Source of the DNA: Adiantum capillus-veneris
Lineage: Eukaryota > Streptophyta > Polypodiopsida > Polypodiales > Pteridaceae
Assembly (NCBI GenBank): GCA_014529385.2
Contig: CM043958.1
Span: 156,773,293-156,837,292 of the forward strand
Length of the DNA stretch: 64,000 nucleotides
Direction: 5' to 3'
Positions 1 through 10,617 of the stretch are shown here, in pieces. The notes beneath the pieces were generated by a model that saw nothing but the letters and a program-made list of their open reading frames with translations, did no database searches and was not told the origin of the DNA. Each line of letters starts with the position of its first letter. The first letter of the stretch is position 1. The translations under genes and the position numbers were made by a program.

Positions 1-1849
1 TATTCCATTGAGGTAATTAGTGACAAAGGAGTGGAGAAAACTCCCCTCTTGTGCAGGGCCCGCCTGCACCAGATTCAACCTAGTGATATGTGGGAACTCT
101 TGGAATAGCCACTGCTAGACCAAAAGCATCGAGGTAAAGTTCCAAATCTGAGGAGTATCTGCTAGGTCCTCCTCCTCCTTACATTTCGCATTCAATGCAG
201 GAAGGTTCTTATCTAAAGATCCACCATTCGCTTTACCTTTCTCGTTCCTGTCTTGGAAAGTCAGTATCTGTTCCTAAATGAGTATCTTCTCGCTCTTTTT
301 CAATTCAAGCTCATCCGGGAGCTATCACCACTCCAAAGTCATCATTATCATCTCATTCATAATTGTGTTATGTGGTAAAAAATAACAGATTCTTCATCCA
401 ATAACTCATTGAGGATTATTTTCTTGTCAGATAAAGCCAATTTAGCAGCATCCCTCTCACTTATAAACAGTTGTCCTCAACTGTAGAGATCCAACTGAAC
501 TACCAGGGAGAAACCGGAAAAATTCAAAATCTTGCTCAATGGTGAGTTGAGCTAATCCTTTCTCAAACGAGAACTTAAAAATTAAATTACCTAAAAATTC
601 AATAATTCAATACTTACCTTACCGATTCATGTCCTTCCTCTAGTACCTCGAGGATATCCTTCACCAATCATCAAACTTACAAGCCATGTAAGAACTTGTC
701 ATTCGCGTCTTTCCAACATATTGGAAGTTTCCTCATCTGAGAATCTTTCAGCTCACTTTTGCCTTCTCAACCTCGAGAAGAATAATCCTCCTTAAAATCA
801 ATCAAGGAATCTGTCCTTGCGCATAATCCTGCGTTGTAAGTTCATAGGGTATTAAACCTATTGTGTCCTCCCACATAGGGAATGCCCAAGTCATAGAGCA
901 TTAAGCTCGATGTCTTTCTTTCACAAACAGAGTTTGCGATCACATTAAAGAAGGTAGGCGGACGGTTTCAATCCGAAGATTCCTTGTGCACGGCGGCACT
1001 TCCTTCCAATCTTTTTCTCCAGCGAGTTATTACCACTAGCAGTGTTTTCTTGACACCCATTAGCGTCTATTCCTTGCGGAGGCCATTAGAAAAAATCGTT
1101 TCACCTTGCAAGCATCTAGGATTGCTCGCAAAATCTTAGGCAAATAAAATTCTAGCAGTACGATTCTGTGAACATAAGTTCAAACTTGGCCCACTTAAGA
1201 GCGAACCCACTTTAGATCTCAAGGATGTTCTCCCATATGTGGTTAAGGTAATTCTTACCATTTTAAAACGGTTGGCGTATTATACTCTTACGAACATAAT
1301 AGTTCGAATTTATTCCAACAGCGTATAAATGCTACTTGACCTACTCATGGAGAAACATATACCGCAACCAAAAGTTGCTACTGTAATGGTAAAAGCACAT
1401 AGCGTACTCAATGATCAACGACCATCAAAAAACCTCTTCTCTGTAGAGAAACTCAAACTCCTTCTACTGAACACATCTCATATAGAGATTCTCGTGTCGG
1501 ATCATCCTTGCATGCAAAAAGGCGCTCAAAAGAGTATAACAAACTCCCGTCCAATTCCTGAAAAGAAAGTTGATTCATCTAATTCCGTTCAGCAGAAAAA
1601 AAATTCGATTGGTAGATGACCCACCTTGGCATAGGTCTGCATTTTCGTGTGTTATCCATGTACCCAAAGGTGTACATAATTCTTAAGTTGTGTTAGAGTT
1701 TCGGGACCTGTCCTCTCACTTAAAGTTCGAGGGTCTTCGCTTCGAAAACTCAGGAGTTGGATTAAATTTCCTTACTCCAAACTTTCTCCGGATAGCAACG
1801 TATCCTTCAAAGAGAGATAACAAAAATTGATGTTTCGGTGTTCAATAGT
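1..1849. other. Unresolved repeat remnant, no gene recognised
   Basis: Only short open frames without recognisable domains occur here. By position this should be the 3' part of the minus-strand gypsy element whose gag and primer site lie at 1850-2712. A segment of about 55 bp at 400-455 closely resembles 4645-4702, which could be the start of the same LTR, but the flanking sequence does not align, so the relation is unsure. Confidence 0.3.
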
Positions 1850-2484
1850 TCCCATCCACTGCGGGGATTAGATTCTATATACACTAAGGTGTACACTTTC
1901 AGCTTCTACTGCGAACTCCACCATCTCCTGCAAAGTATCTTGAAGATGTGTCTACAAAATTCGGGCAAAAGTCCTCCGTTTGAATTTCTTCATCTTTCCT
2001 TCCTTAGAGAGGGTGAGTGGAGCTACTTTGGCAAGAGTAAACCACTACTTGCTTTGACTCGCTCGTGTTCCTATTGGGCAAACCGATCCCAATCTTCTTG
2101 GATGCCTTCCTCAAAGCGTAGAGGAAAAAAAATTTGTCGGAAAATTCAGCCTTGAATTGAATCCAAGTCTTGTTCTAAGTTCCTTGCAGAGCTTTGGTAT
2201 ACCACCAAGTACTTGCAATCCCCTTGAGGTATTTGGTCACATGCTCATCTTCAACGCTTCTCAGAAATTGCTGTTTGCAAAGGCAACTTCAAACTGTCAA
2301 ATGAAGCGGTAGCTTTTGGGACATCTTCCCTTCCGTCAAAAGTATCAAACTTGACCGGAGGGTTCTGGGGTCTAAAGAACTTCATATCCTTCCCGAAAAG
2401 ACGAGTTTTCTTGGCTATGGTTCTGAATTGATATTCATAAATATTTTCTGGGTTCTGAAGTATCTTGAGCATTCCACTTCTCAA
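1850..2484 (-). pseudogene. Ty3/gypsy gag remnant
   Basis: Read on the minus strand from 2484, the frame gives a gag N-terminus with the phrase KFDTFDGREDV, which resembles the P-x-F-x-G-E/D start of plant gypsy capsid domains. It ends after 77 codons, and recognisable gag-like sequence continues in other frames with several stops to about 1850. Gag would form the particle that packages the element RNA. It lies just downstream of a primer-binding site at 2701-2712, which fixes orientation. No zinc knuckle or pol was recognised further down. Decayed and non-functional; the assignment rests on short motifs. Confidence 0.5.
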
Positions 2485-2700
2485 AATCTCTAGGTTCTTG
2501 AGCTACATGCTTTTGTCGCCTTTTCAGAGAATCCCAGGTCTTGTGTCGACTTCTTGCAAAGAGAAAATTTTTTCCGACTCTGCGAGCTTTTCCTTGCAGG
2601 ACTTAGGGTTCCGCCTGCTTACTTCTCTCTTGGCTTGTCATGGCTTCTTCCTGTATCTTCCCAGAGTCGCCCTCCTTAACAGAGAAAGAGAGGAGACCAT

Positions 2701-2712
2701 GCTCTGATACCA
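2701..2712 (-). promoter_or_regulatory. Primer-binding site (initiator Met tRNA)
   Basis: The minus strand reads TGGTATCAGAGC, the common plant LTR-retrotransposon primer site. The LTR end TGTGACA lies one base upstream on the minus strand. Confidence 0.75.
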
Positions 2713-3256
2713 CTGTCACAAACGGGAGCGTATAGCAATATAAAATACATTCGGATAAATAGGATTTATCACTTATTACTGAAGCTAGAGGATATAGAGA
2801 GAAATAGATAGAGAGCGAGATAGAGAGTGAGAAGATCAACACAGTACTGGGGACTAGAAGATGGGCTGGTCCCCCCTCGTAATAGTATCTTTATTACTGA
2901 GGAGAAGTCTATACAAGCACTTGAACCGAACGTATTACCACGTTCGTTCTAGAATAAGACTCGATGGTTCTCGGAAGCCTTGACTTCCTATTCCTAGGGC
3001 AAAACCCTATTCCACAGAACTTCCATTCCTTATTTCAAATCCTCGAGAATCAAGGTTCTCGCCTTTGGATCTCACCTTCCAGACTCAAGTCATGGCATCC
3101 CTGCAACTCTTTTCTGACTCTATTTCCAGAGTCCTCTTCTCGCAGAACAACTCTGCATTCCCGGACGCGAAGTCCTTACTTGAGAATCTCAACTTCCGGA
3201 TCACAACTCGAGAGACTAACTCTCTCCGATCCGTGGATCTACTTCCCAAACTTGGG

Positions 3257-3727
3257 TTAGAAACCCTTGGGCTGATCTGGCTCTAGTTCCTCAGAGTGCT
3301 TTCTCCTGTAGAGGATCATGCCTTCCTCTGCTCCTACTCCCTCACTAAGAGGAAGTACACTTGCAAACAAATCCTCAGAGTTCATAACATGCAAAATCAT
3401 TACCTTCAGAGTCTCGACGCTCGAAACACAACAAGATTCTCGAAAAGCAATTCCCCGGAAGAGATCTCTACATAGAAAATCCTCTCTTCCAATCCTACAC
3501 ACAAAAGAGGTGTGTTCTAGGGTTCCTTCTCGTAAATCAGCCCCATCTACAACGTTTATGTGCTGAAAACAGAGAAAAACAGCAGCTTGTCGCGATGGAA
3601 ACACGCTCCGTAGGCACTTCTCAGCGAGGGAACTTGCGCACTGGATCCTGGCGACAACTGGTACACTTGGGGCAGCCATGGGCATCACTGGCAACGTCTT
3701 CTTTACGGCTAAAATCTGCAGCAGCAT
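3257..3727 (-). CDS. Open frame in the LTR transcript leader, unknown
   Basis: A 156-codon frame starts about 50 bases downstream of the minus-strand TATA box at 3776-3783, so it would lie near the 5' end of any LTR-driven transcript. I recognise no domain. Composition is mixed, with several Cys and no low-complexity run. It could be a chance frame. Its position resembles that of the leader frame in the gypsy element at 28.7-34.8 kb. Low confidence that it is translated. Confidence 0.2.
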   Translation of the reverse strand: MLLQILAVKKTLPVMPMAAPSVPVVARIQCASSLAEKCLRSVFPSRQAAVFLCFQHINVVDGADLREGTLEHTSFVCRIGREDFLCRDLFRGIAFRESCCVSSVETLKVMILHVMNSEDLFASVLPLSEGVGAEEGMILYRRKHSEELEPDQPKGF

Positions 3728-3775
3728 CTTCTCCTTGCAAAAATTGGTCTTCCCTCTGAGAGAGGGAGTGTAATG

Positions 3776-3783
3776 CTTTTATA
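3776..3783 (-). promoter_or_regulatory. TATA box of LTR A
   Basis: Minus-strand TATAAAAG inside LTR A, correctly placed to start transcription toward the primer site and gag. Confidence 0.5.
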
Positions 3784-4257
3784 GCTCCCTGCCAGAGCAA
3801 AGATAGTAGAGCATTGCCTGCTTGCGTAGAGATCGCGGTCGTTTTTCGTTTTTTTTTTTTCCGCGCTATTCTGCCAAAAAAAGAGAGAAAATTCACTGGC
3901 TTGTTTTTACTGCTTTATTTAACCCTAGGCTGCCTACTTTTTAAGTGGGCGGCCGGTCACCTTTAAAAATGGTCTGAATCTGCCCAAAAACTCAATAAAA
4001 CCTTATAAGTTAAAAAACGATGCTTTCACATTACTTCCCAGGCGTCCCTGGATGCAAACACATGCACAGTTGCAATGCAGACATAGACTTCCTCGCGGGA
4101 AATTAGCATCTGCTTTCCCAAAAAGCAACCCACTTTCTCAGAAAGCATCCATTCCTCCTCAAAGTTTCCTCTGAACCCATCTTCATTCAAGTGCTTGCTT
4201 TTCCTTGTGCACAATTCGAACACAGTTCGGAATTTCCTCTCGACTATGGATATCCCC

Positions 4258-4530
4258 TTTCCGATGCACCCGTCACCCATCTTGTGACGCATTAGGAATA
4301 CCCATCACCTAGTCACTTCCTACCGAACTTACGGTACAATCTCCTTCGCGATGCTCTATGTCACCCATCCTATGACGCATCAGAGTTGTTCGTTCCCGGA
4401 TGGTCGGATACTTCTTCCCGATGCTCCTTGTCACCCATCCGATGTGACGCATCAAAAATACCCATTCCTGGTGGCCTTACAGATATTCCCGTTCTCAATG
4501 CTCCCGTCATTACTTTGAATGACGCACTAG
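4258..4530. repeat. Degenerate ~80-bp tandem repeat, 4 copies
   Basis: Four imperfect copies of a unit with the core GATGCnCCnGTCACCCATCC followed by ATGACGCAT, at about 4262, 4351, 4420 and 4498. Confidence 0.6.
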
Positions 4531-4733
4531 GGATACTCTGTACTAGGATGTCTCCAGTGAGAAATACCCTCTCACTTAAAATTCCAATAATTCATTTAGA
4601 ATTATTTTTCTTGGCGTTCCAAGCGAGAAAACCCTCTCACTTATAATCCCATAATTCATTGAGAATTATTTTCTTGTCAGATAAGGCCAATTTAGCAACA
4701 CAACCTAAAAAGGTCCCGGACGGGAGATATAGA

Positions 4734-4940
4734 GGCATGTTACAACCAAACGCCCCCCATACCGCAACCTGCGTCGTCTGGAGGTGGCAGGTGCTGAGAG
4801 TAACCACTGCTCAGGCTTCTTAATACTCATCCCGCATAACCATCCAGGTTTGGGCCAGGAGTAACGACAACACTATTTTTCAAGCATACAACCAAATGCT
4901 TCCCAAACATCCCGTCTGCGTCGTTTTGGAGGTTCAAACA
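4734..4940. repeat. Imperfect ~50-bp duplication
   Basis: 4734-4790 and 4882-4938 share the pattern ACAACCAAA...CC...CTGCGTCGT followed by GGAGGT. The bases between hold nothing recognisable. Confidence 0.45.
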
Positions 4941-5143
4941 ATAACAAAACAACATTTCTCACTACTCCACCCGGGAGTAAAATCACCAACCATTGAAACC
5001 AGTATTAAAACCAGAGTCAAACATTTCAAATCGGCCCCAAGACAAGCTCAAAACAGATACCATCCATTTCAAACAAATTTTCAAACAATACTTTCTAGCT
5101 ATAAAGAAAAAACAGAGAGTTCATTCAAGGTTTTATTCGGACA

Positions 5144-5723
5144 ACCGAACTTTGAGGACGACTCGCTTGTCCTTCTGCATCACGATGATGGTTCGGTTCC
5201 GAACCTGGAGAGTCGCATCATTCTTGTTGTGCCAAGGCATGCCCAAGAGAACGTCGTAATTGCCCAACTTCATGATGTGGAAATTAGCTTTTCCATGATA
5301 ATCTTAAATAGTCACTGGAAGAGCACCAATGAGCAATACCACTTTCTGAGTTTGCCCCGTGGCTAGCTCAGCTTCAATTTCTCCACCCTCTGTATCATAA
5401 TCAAAGTGCATCTGCTTTAAGGATTCTAGATGGATGAAGTTCTCTGTAGCTCCAAGGTTAAAGAAAATAAGGGCTTTGAAGCCATTCACTTTGCCATATG
5501 CTCGACACAATTCATTTGTACTCTCAAGGCGTATGCCATAAATATCAGAAACTAGTCCAATAGCAGGTCTAGCTCTCTTAGCAAGAGGTGGCGATGGGGT
5601 TCTGTCGCCCATTGGTGCGGGCATCGGCTCCTCTGGTCTATCACTGCGTTTGGGACAACTAGAATGATTATGCCCTGTTTGAAGCATCCAAAGCATCGGC
5701 CTTCTTGTAGTAAGGTGTCTCAT
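5144..5723 (-). pseudogene. Ty3/gypsy aspartic protease and zinc-knuckle remnant
   Basis: On the minus strand a zinc-knuckle-like stretch (about 5640-5690, ending TGHNHSSCPKR) is followed by a retropepsin domain (about 5300-5560) with the phrase NLGATENFI at the active site. Retropepsins need Asp in the D-S/T-G triplet, so the Asp to Asn change implies loss of activity. Further on comes G-N-Y-D-V-L-L-G-M-P-W, the conserved C-terminal strand of plant gypsy proteases, with an in-frame stop shortly before it. This protein would cleave the gag-pol precursor. The frame stops near 5144 and no reverse transcriptase follows, so the element is truncated, possibly by insertion of element A. Confidence 0.7.
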
Positions 5724-5733
5724 TGTTGAAGCG

Positions 5734-6653
5734 TCAAACGAGGCCTTTGCGGTTGATTTTCACGAGATCTTGAGAATTTGTTCGTTGTTGCCGAGAGTTG
5801 TGGTTAGTGGCCGTGGATTCTTCTGTGGTAAACTCTAGCTTTCCCTTCATCAGTTGTAGCCGACCGCGGCATGGTCCATAAGTTCTTGCATGGTGGAGAC
5901 TTGCTTGGATAGACACTATTCCTGCAATGGTGATGATAGTCCAATGGTGTATCGCTCGCATTGGGCCTCCAAGGGAACAAATATAAAGAAGGACACTGGG
6001 AGGTACACGTTGAGAAAATCCGGACTTCAAACATAGAAGTCATGTAACTACGTGCAAAAAAATGTCTTGAAAGCTTGCCAGGTCCTTGGAGCATGCTGTT
6101 GTGTCGCGATTGAACTCCACCATTGCATAGCATTATCTTTAAGAAATCCCACTGCTTGAGAAATCTTGGATTCTTGTGTATAGTTCTCTAAAGCATAGAT
6201 GTTGTCGAATTGCTGATGCTTTTTTGCGATCTTTCACCCCGAAAAAAGTAAAAAATTTGACTGTCGTGCCGCCATCTTTGAAATCTTTGGGTTGGTTAGG
6301 CACATAACCCAGGTATGGATAATAAGGGTATCCATATGGGCTCCAACCATTGTAGCCTGGTGGCGATGGCGGTGGTGGAGGTGGGGCAATGTCAGTGGCA
6401 AAGGCGGTTGCACTGGATCAGGGTCAGATGGCTGCACAATATTCTTGAAAACTCCCCCGATCGGAAAAGACGGCTGAGAAGTTTGCCAATTGGAAACTCT
6501 CGTACTTTCTGATACCGGAGGAGGAGGTACAACCTGGAGCATCAGAGAGGGTAACATGTAGTTCAAAAATTGTTGAAGACTTTGTAGCATCGGAAGATTT
6601 TGCTGAGGATGCCGCGAAAGAATGTCGTGGAGTTCGTTGGGCAAAAACTGCAA
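5734..6653 (-). pseudogene. Ty3/gypsy gag remnant (element B)
   Basis: Minus-strand frames of 139, 109 and 98 codons overlap in different frames and together resemble a plant gypsy gag. There is a proline- and His-rich N-terminal part, then a capsid stretch with AMQWWSS and TWQAFKTFF (about 6060-6130), followed by the zinc-knuckle region shared with the protease entry. At least three frame breaks separate the parts. It lies downstream of the primer site at 6877-6888 and LTR B, which sets the order LTR, primer site, gag, protease. Non-functional. Confidence 0.65.
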
Positions 6654-6876
6654 ATATTATGTTGAATCCATGAATTCCAAGTCTTGGGTTCTTTATGGCT
6701 TATTCCCTCTAAGATAGAGAGATGAAGATAAGAGCGCGCCCGATGCACAATGAAGTAAGGGTGGGAGTGGCTAATAGGTCCGGGGTTGGAGGCTGAAGCT
6801 ACCTCAAATAAAATTCCAATAGCTCTGTCTGCTCTTTTGTAGGACCGGTATGCTTTCAGAAAAGCACACGCCTAAT

Positions 6877-6888
6877 GCTCTGATACCA
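6877..6888 (-). promoter_or_regulatory. Primer-binding site of gypsy element B
   Basis: Minus strand TGGTATCAGAGC, complementary to the initiator Met tRNA 3' end, one base from the LTR end at 6890. Confidence 0.8.
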
Positions 6889-6889
6889 T

Positions 6890-7518
6890 TGTCACAAGAC
6901 GGGCACCACGTGCCAATAGAATAGAAAAGACTGAATAAACTTTTAGCACTTCAATAAAAATAGAACTGAGAGAGAGTGATGACACGCGACACAGAGTGAC
7001 AGAATTCCACCCCACAGAGTATTGGCCCCAAACCTTGGCACCCCTTTCGGTATTTCTTTATATTGCCTCAACTCAGTACAAGCTGGTACTCCAGACTCTG
7101 CACCTTCTCCAAGAAGCATGCCCAAGAATGAGCCCATGGCCTCATATTTGAAGGCCCTAAGCCCCAAAAGCAATTTACATAAAAAGCCTTCAAAACTGAA
7201 AAGCTTCTGGTCCAAAAGCAATGCCAAAAAGCTGCCAGCGTGTTTTGCAGAATGCCGTATAAAACTGCCACATGAGCAGGGTCAGCACAAAATGCGCAGT
7301 ATCCGTACAGCTACCATGTCATCAAGTTTTATGTGTGTGTGTGGGTCCTGCTTTATTTTAATCCTTTATGTCACTTGGGGCCCCATCGGACGGGGTCCCC
7401 ATAAGTTGGTAGGACTTCTTCCCTTTTGACTTGTTCTTTTTAGGGCTTAGGCCCCTCAGTCGACATCTATAAGTTGGCTCCATTCTTTAGGGCTTTGACA
7501 CGTCAGCAGTTTGTGACA
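6890..7518 (-). repeat. 5' LTR of gypsy element B (629 bp)
   Basis: The boundaries form a short perfect inverted repeat, TGTCACAA at 6890 and TTGTGACA ending at 7518, as expected for LTR termini. The primer site abuts the inner end. A minus-strand TATA box (TATAAAG, 7056-7062) lies inside. The second LTR is not in the window. Confidence 0.7.
7056..7062 (-). promoter_or_regulatory. TATA box of LTR B
   Basis: TATAAAG on the minus strand within LTR B, about 170 bases before the primer site. Confidence 0.4.
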
Positions 7519-7615
7519 GACCCCATACTACATACGGAAATCAGAAACAAACAAACAAGGCAACTAAAAACAGGCACGCAGGCAGCAAACAATAAACACA
7601 AGAAAACCTACAGAG

Positions 7616-7686
7616 ATTTAAACAAAGGACAGAGGAATTGGCAAAAACAGAAATTTAAACAAAGGACAGAGGAATTGGCAAAAACA
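7616..7686. repeat. Exact 34-bp tandem duplication, period 37
   Basis: Two adjacent identical copies beginning ATTTAAACAAAGGACAGAGG, at 7616 and 7653. The lack of divergence suggests a recent slippage or duplication event. Confidence 0.85.
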
Positions 7687-7828
7687 ACGCAGGCTACATA
7701 GACAATCGGCGACAAAGCATGATTGAAGGGGAAGAGGAGAAGAGGTTTTGGCGGGGGTGGGAGGTGTTCTATGTCGAAAGAAGTCTGGAGCATCATGCAC
7801 GAAGGAAACAAGACGTAGACAACAAGCA

Positions 7829-8200
7829 CTAGCGGGTGGCCCCGACGAAGAAGAAAATTAAGACGAAGCAACGCGCAGCACCCCTACAACACCTTAATCG
7901 TATCTCTAAAGCTGGAGAATGTATCACGTCTCTGAAGTCTTTCTTGGCCCATCTAGGCTTCAAATAATTATACTTCATCGGCCATATAAGATGATTCCTC
8001 CATGGTCCAAAAGCCATCTTAAATGCCAGAGGAAAGCCATCATGATCGTCCTCATCTTCATTCTCGTCCTCAACTTCATCAGTCTCTGGATAATCATAGC
8101 GTAGGTATTCTATGTTAGCAAAAAATTTCTCTCTTCTTCCGCGATCTCCGAATCTCATCTTCTTCCTTCTCAATATCGTCTTGAACTCCGAGAACCGCAT
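7829..8200 (-). CDS. Hypothetical acidic protein fragment
   Basis: A 123-codon minus-strand frame with a basic N-terminus (RRKKMRFGDRGRRE, about residues 12-25), then an acidic run of Asp/Glu with three Val and two Asn (about residues 41-54), then an aromatic-rich part (residues 58-95) with several Trp and Lys. I do not recognise the family. The non-random layout suggests a gene fragment, but no promoter, intron or neighbour supports it, and the C-terminal hydrophobic run may be read-through. It lies between gypsy LTR B and a copia remnant. Confidence 0.3.
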   Translation of the reverse strand: MRFSEFKTILRRKKMRFGDRGRREKFFANIEYLRYDYPETDEVEDENEDEDDHDGFPLAFKMAFGPWRNHLIWPMKYNYLKPRWAKKDFRDVIHSPALEIRLRCCRGAARCFVLIFFFVGATR

Positions 8201-8334
8201 GCAATGTGCATTGAGAAGAGCACCCTAGCCGCCACGTCTAAAAAGGTTGGCTTTCTAACCATAACCGGGAAAAACTTTTGGATTTTTAGGTTTGAGACTT
8301 GGAGCATGCCCCAAACTCACCAACTTCCTATACA

Positions 8335-8730
8335 CATGGCGCTCAATTTCGCCCTCCCTCTTCGCTATTTACATTCCACTCAAAATTATTTTGTTACTTA
8401 TCATTATGATCCATACACCCCTTTTTACAACTATATGGCTACACTCATGCTACTTGGGTAAGTGATGACCCCTAAGATGACACATCTGGCTCTCCAATAT
8501 CAAGCGCCAAAAGTTAGTTGCCCTATCCTCTGCCGAAGCTGAATATCCTTTTGCTGCATTAGCCTCTAGGTATCCGCACTCATGGAATAGCCCCACTTTT
8601 TTGCCCAAAACCAAATACGTTCGCATCATCTACCACTTTCTTAACGAGCTTGTAGCACAACTAGTCTATATACCAACCAAGAGAACTAAAATATCCTCAC
8701 AAAGTCTGTGGCTGAAGCTACACACCTCCT
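8335..8730 (+). pseudogene. Ty1/copia RNase H remnant
   Basis: In shifting plus-strand frames the segment follows the end of a copia polyprotein: RYLHSTQNYFVTY (about 8365-8403) resembles the connection before RNase H, SSAEAEY (about 8530) is the conserved RNase H core motif, and KTKYVRIIYHF (about 8610-8640) followed by YIPTK corresponds to the C-terminal H-I-x-x-x-Y-H-F segment. Multiple stops and at least two frameshifts. The rest of this element is absent upstream, so it is a 5'-truncated fossil. Purine-rich GAAGG(A/G)GAG(G/T) stretches downstream (8766, 8945) could be polypurine tracts. Confidence 0.6.
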
Positions 8731-8830
8731 GCATTGACCACTCCCTTTATCCTTAGCATTGTAGAAGGAGAGGGAATTCTCTTCTTGTAATTCGGGAAAA
8801 GGGTTTACCTATCCACCCTGATTGGAGCAC

Positions 8831-9034
8831 TCCCTCCAATCACACCTGCCTGCCAACTCCTATCATGCCAATCAGTCACATCAGTGGCTAACCCGAAGCT
8901 ACTCGCCTCTCCCTTCATCCTTAGCAATGGCTTGCAGCTTGTGGAAGGGGAGTGAATTCTCTCCCTCCAATCACAGCTACCTGCCAACTCCTATCAGACA
9001 TATCAATCACATCTATGGTTGACCTGAAGCTACA
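8831..9034. repeat. ~130-bp tandem duplication
   Basis: 8831-8906 and 8962-9034 share CCCTCCAATCACA, CTGCCAACTCCTATCA and CCnGAAGCTAC in order, separated by a repeated GAAGGGGAGTGAATTC-like stretch. Probably 3' untranslated or LTR sequence of the copia remnant. Confidence 0.55.
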
Positions 9035-10617
9035 TGCCTCCAGCATTGGCTTGCATCACTCTGACGATAATCTGTCCCAGTATAATTGTGGCGTTATTAT
9101 GCAAGCTTAACAATGAATGAATATCTGTATACTTCTTTTCATTCCCCGCAAGAGTTTTCACTCCTTTCTGGTAAGTGTAATCATCAGATTTACTGTTTGA
9201 CCCAGCAAGCACTCTACCCACTGGGTTTTGTTATATCTCGAATGTGGCACAACCGGCAAGTTGCAACCAGTTGCTTAAAAGTACCCCCCAAGTTTGAATC
9301 TTTACATCCATCCGGAATCCCCCTACGCGAGCAGAATGACTCCACAGTAGGGGGCACGTGAGTTTAAATCGTTGTTCATGTCATTTTGTTTGAGAATGTA
9401 GCTGCTCAACCTTGCGAGTCCCCTTGAAAAATTTCTAACTGTGGAGTTGTGAGGCAACCGGCAACCCCGCCAGTCCAGTGATTATCCACAGCCCTACCCA
9501 CCAGAGATCTTGCCATAGGGATCAACGAAAGGAACTTACTCCGTCGGAGCAGAGCGCGGACACCTGCGGAATGCATAAGAAGAAACGCAACAACAGGAGA
9601 GAAGAAAATGCAGTACCTCGTAATTGGCACAGGTGCCTCTCTTCCATTTCCGAGGGCTAGTAGCTCTGCGTATGTTGAAGTGTTCGTGTGTGTGGACGTC
9701 GAGAGGCTGCATTCAGAACGAGCGACTAGCCGCCAGCGCAACGTTTCATGTAATTTCGACGTTTTAAAAATCCGAACACCCCATGCTTGGATTAACAACG
9801 GAACATGGGCTTTTGAACGTCAAATTTGGTTTCTGATGTAAGGTGTATGTAGTGAAGAATCTAACGATGGCAACGATGGCAAAGATAAGGTAAAATACTA
9901 ACCCTGTTTGTCTCAAATCAAAAGGTGTTCCTAATGGCTTCAAAAAATTAAAAGGTGTTCCTAGCTCAAAGATTCCTTTAAAACTCTTTGGTACTCTCAT
10001 ACACACATAAGAAATTAAAGCCCATCATAAAATATAATTAAATGACAATTTAACATTGAGAGAGAGAAAGAGGAAGAGATTGTAATTAAATTTACTTTTG
10101 AGCATCTTTTGATATGTTCATTACATTGTTAGTTCTTACCAAGATAGCATTTTATCTATTTAGCTGTATCTTTAATAATGAAACTTCCTTAGATAGACGA
10201 TTATCTCTTCTTCTAATCTAGAACTTTGAGCATCTGAAATATTTGCTTCAAAATTATCAATTGAGGACTTCAATGATTCAAATAATTTCGTGACAAAGTC
10301 TCTCAAAGATGTCGAATCTTCAACATTTGATCCACGACGCTGTTTTCAAATCTCTACTAAACATTCATAAAGCTTTTGCATGGTTGTATCATCCAACGGT
10401 ACTAATGATACCTGAGATTCAAAGTTTTCCTTGGGATCTAAACAAAAAGATTCGATCTAATAGAGATAGTATTTACAATCATATTCAAAGAATTGAGAAT
10501 TTAAAGTACTCTTGAGATCTCAACATTAACAATTTTTTACTTTGGGATGTAAACAAAAAGAATTTGATAAGTCATAAGAGACAAACTTGACAATTATATT
10601 CATGGAACGGTAATGAT
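9035..10617. other. No gene recognised
   Basis: Short frames only, AT-rich toward 10,000-10,600. Two small imperfect duplications are visible: AAAAGGTGTTCCTA at about 9920 and 9951, and TTGGGATnTAAACAAAAAGA at about 10431 and 10540. Confidence 0.4.

Larger units (their letters stand above)
2714..4702 (-). repeat. 5' LTR of minus-strand gypsy element A
   Basis: The inner end is fixed at 2714 by the adjacent primer site and the terminal TGTGACA on the minus strand. The outer end is uncertain. Homology with 400-455 stops at 4702 (TGTTGCTAAATTGG on the minus strand), while TGTAACATGCC at 4740 is an alternative. The LTR holds a minus-strand TATA box at 3776-3783, a 156-codon open frame beginning about 50 bases downstream, and a tandem repeat at 4258-4530. 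A second LTR copy is not clearly present in the window. Confidence 0.5.

Noticed and set aside
1329-1619. 96-codon plus-strand frame
   Set aside because: No domain, opposite to the surrounding gypsy element; taken as chance.
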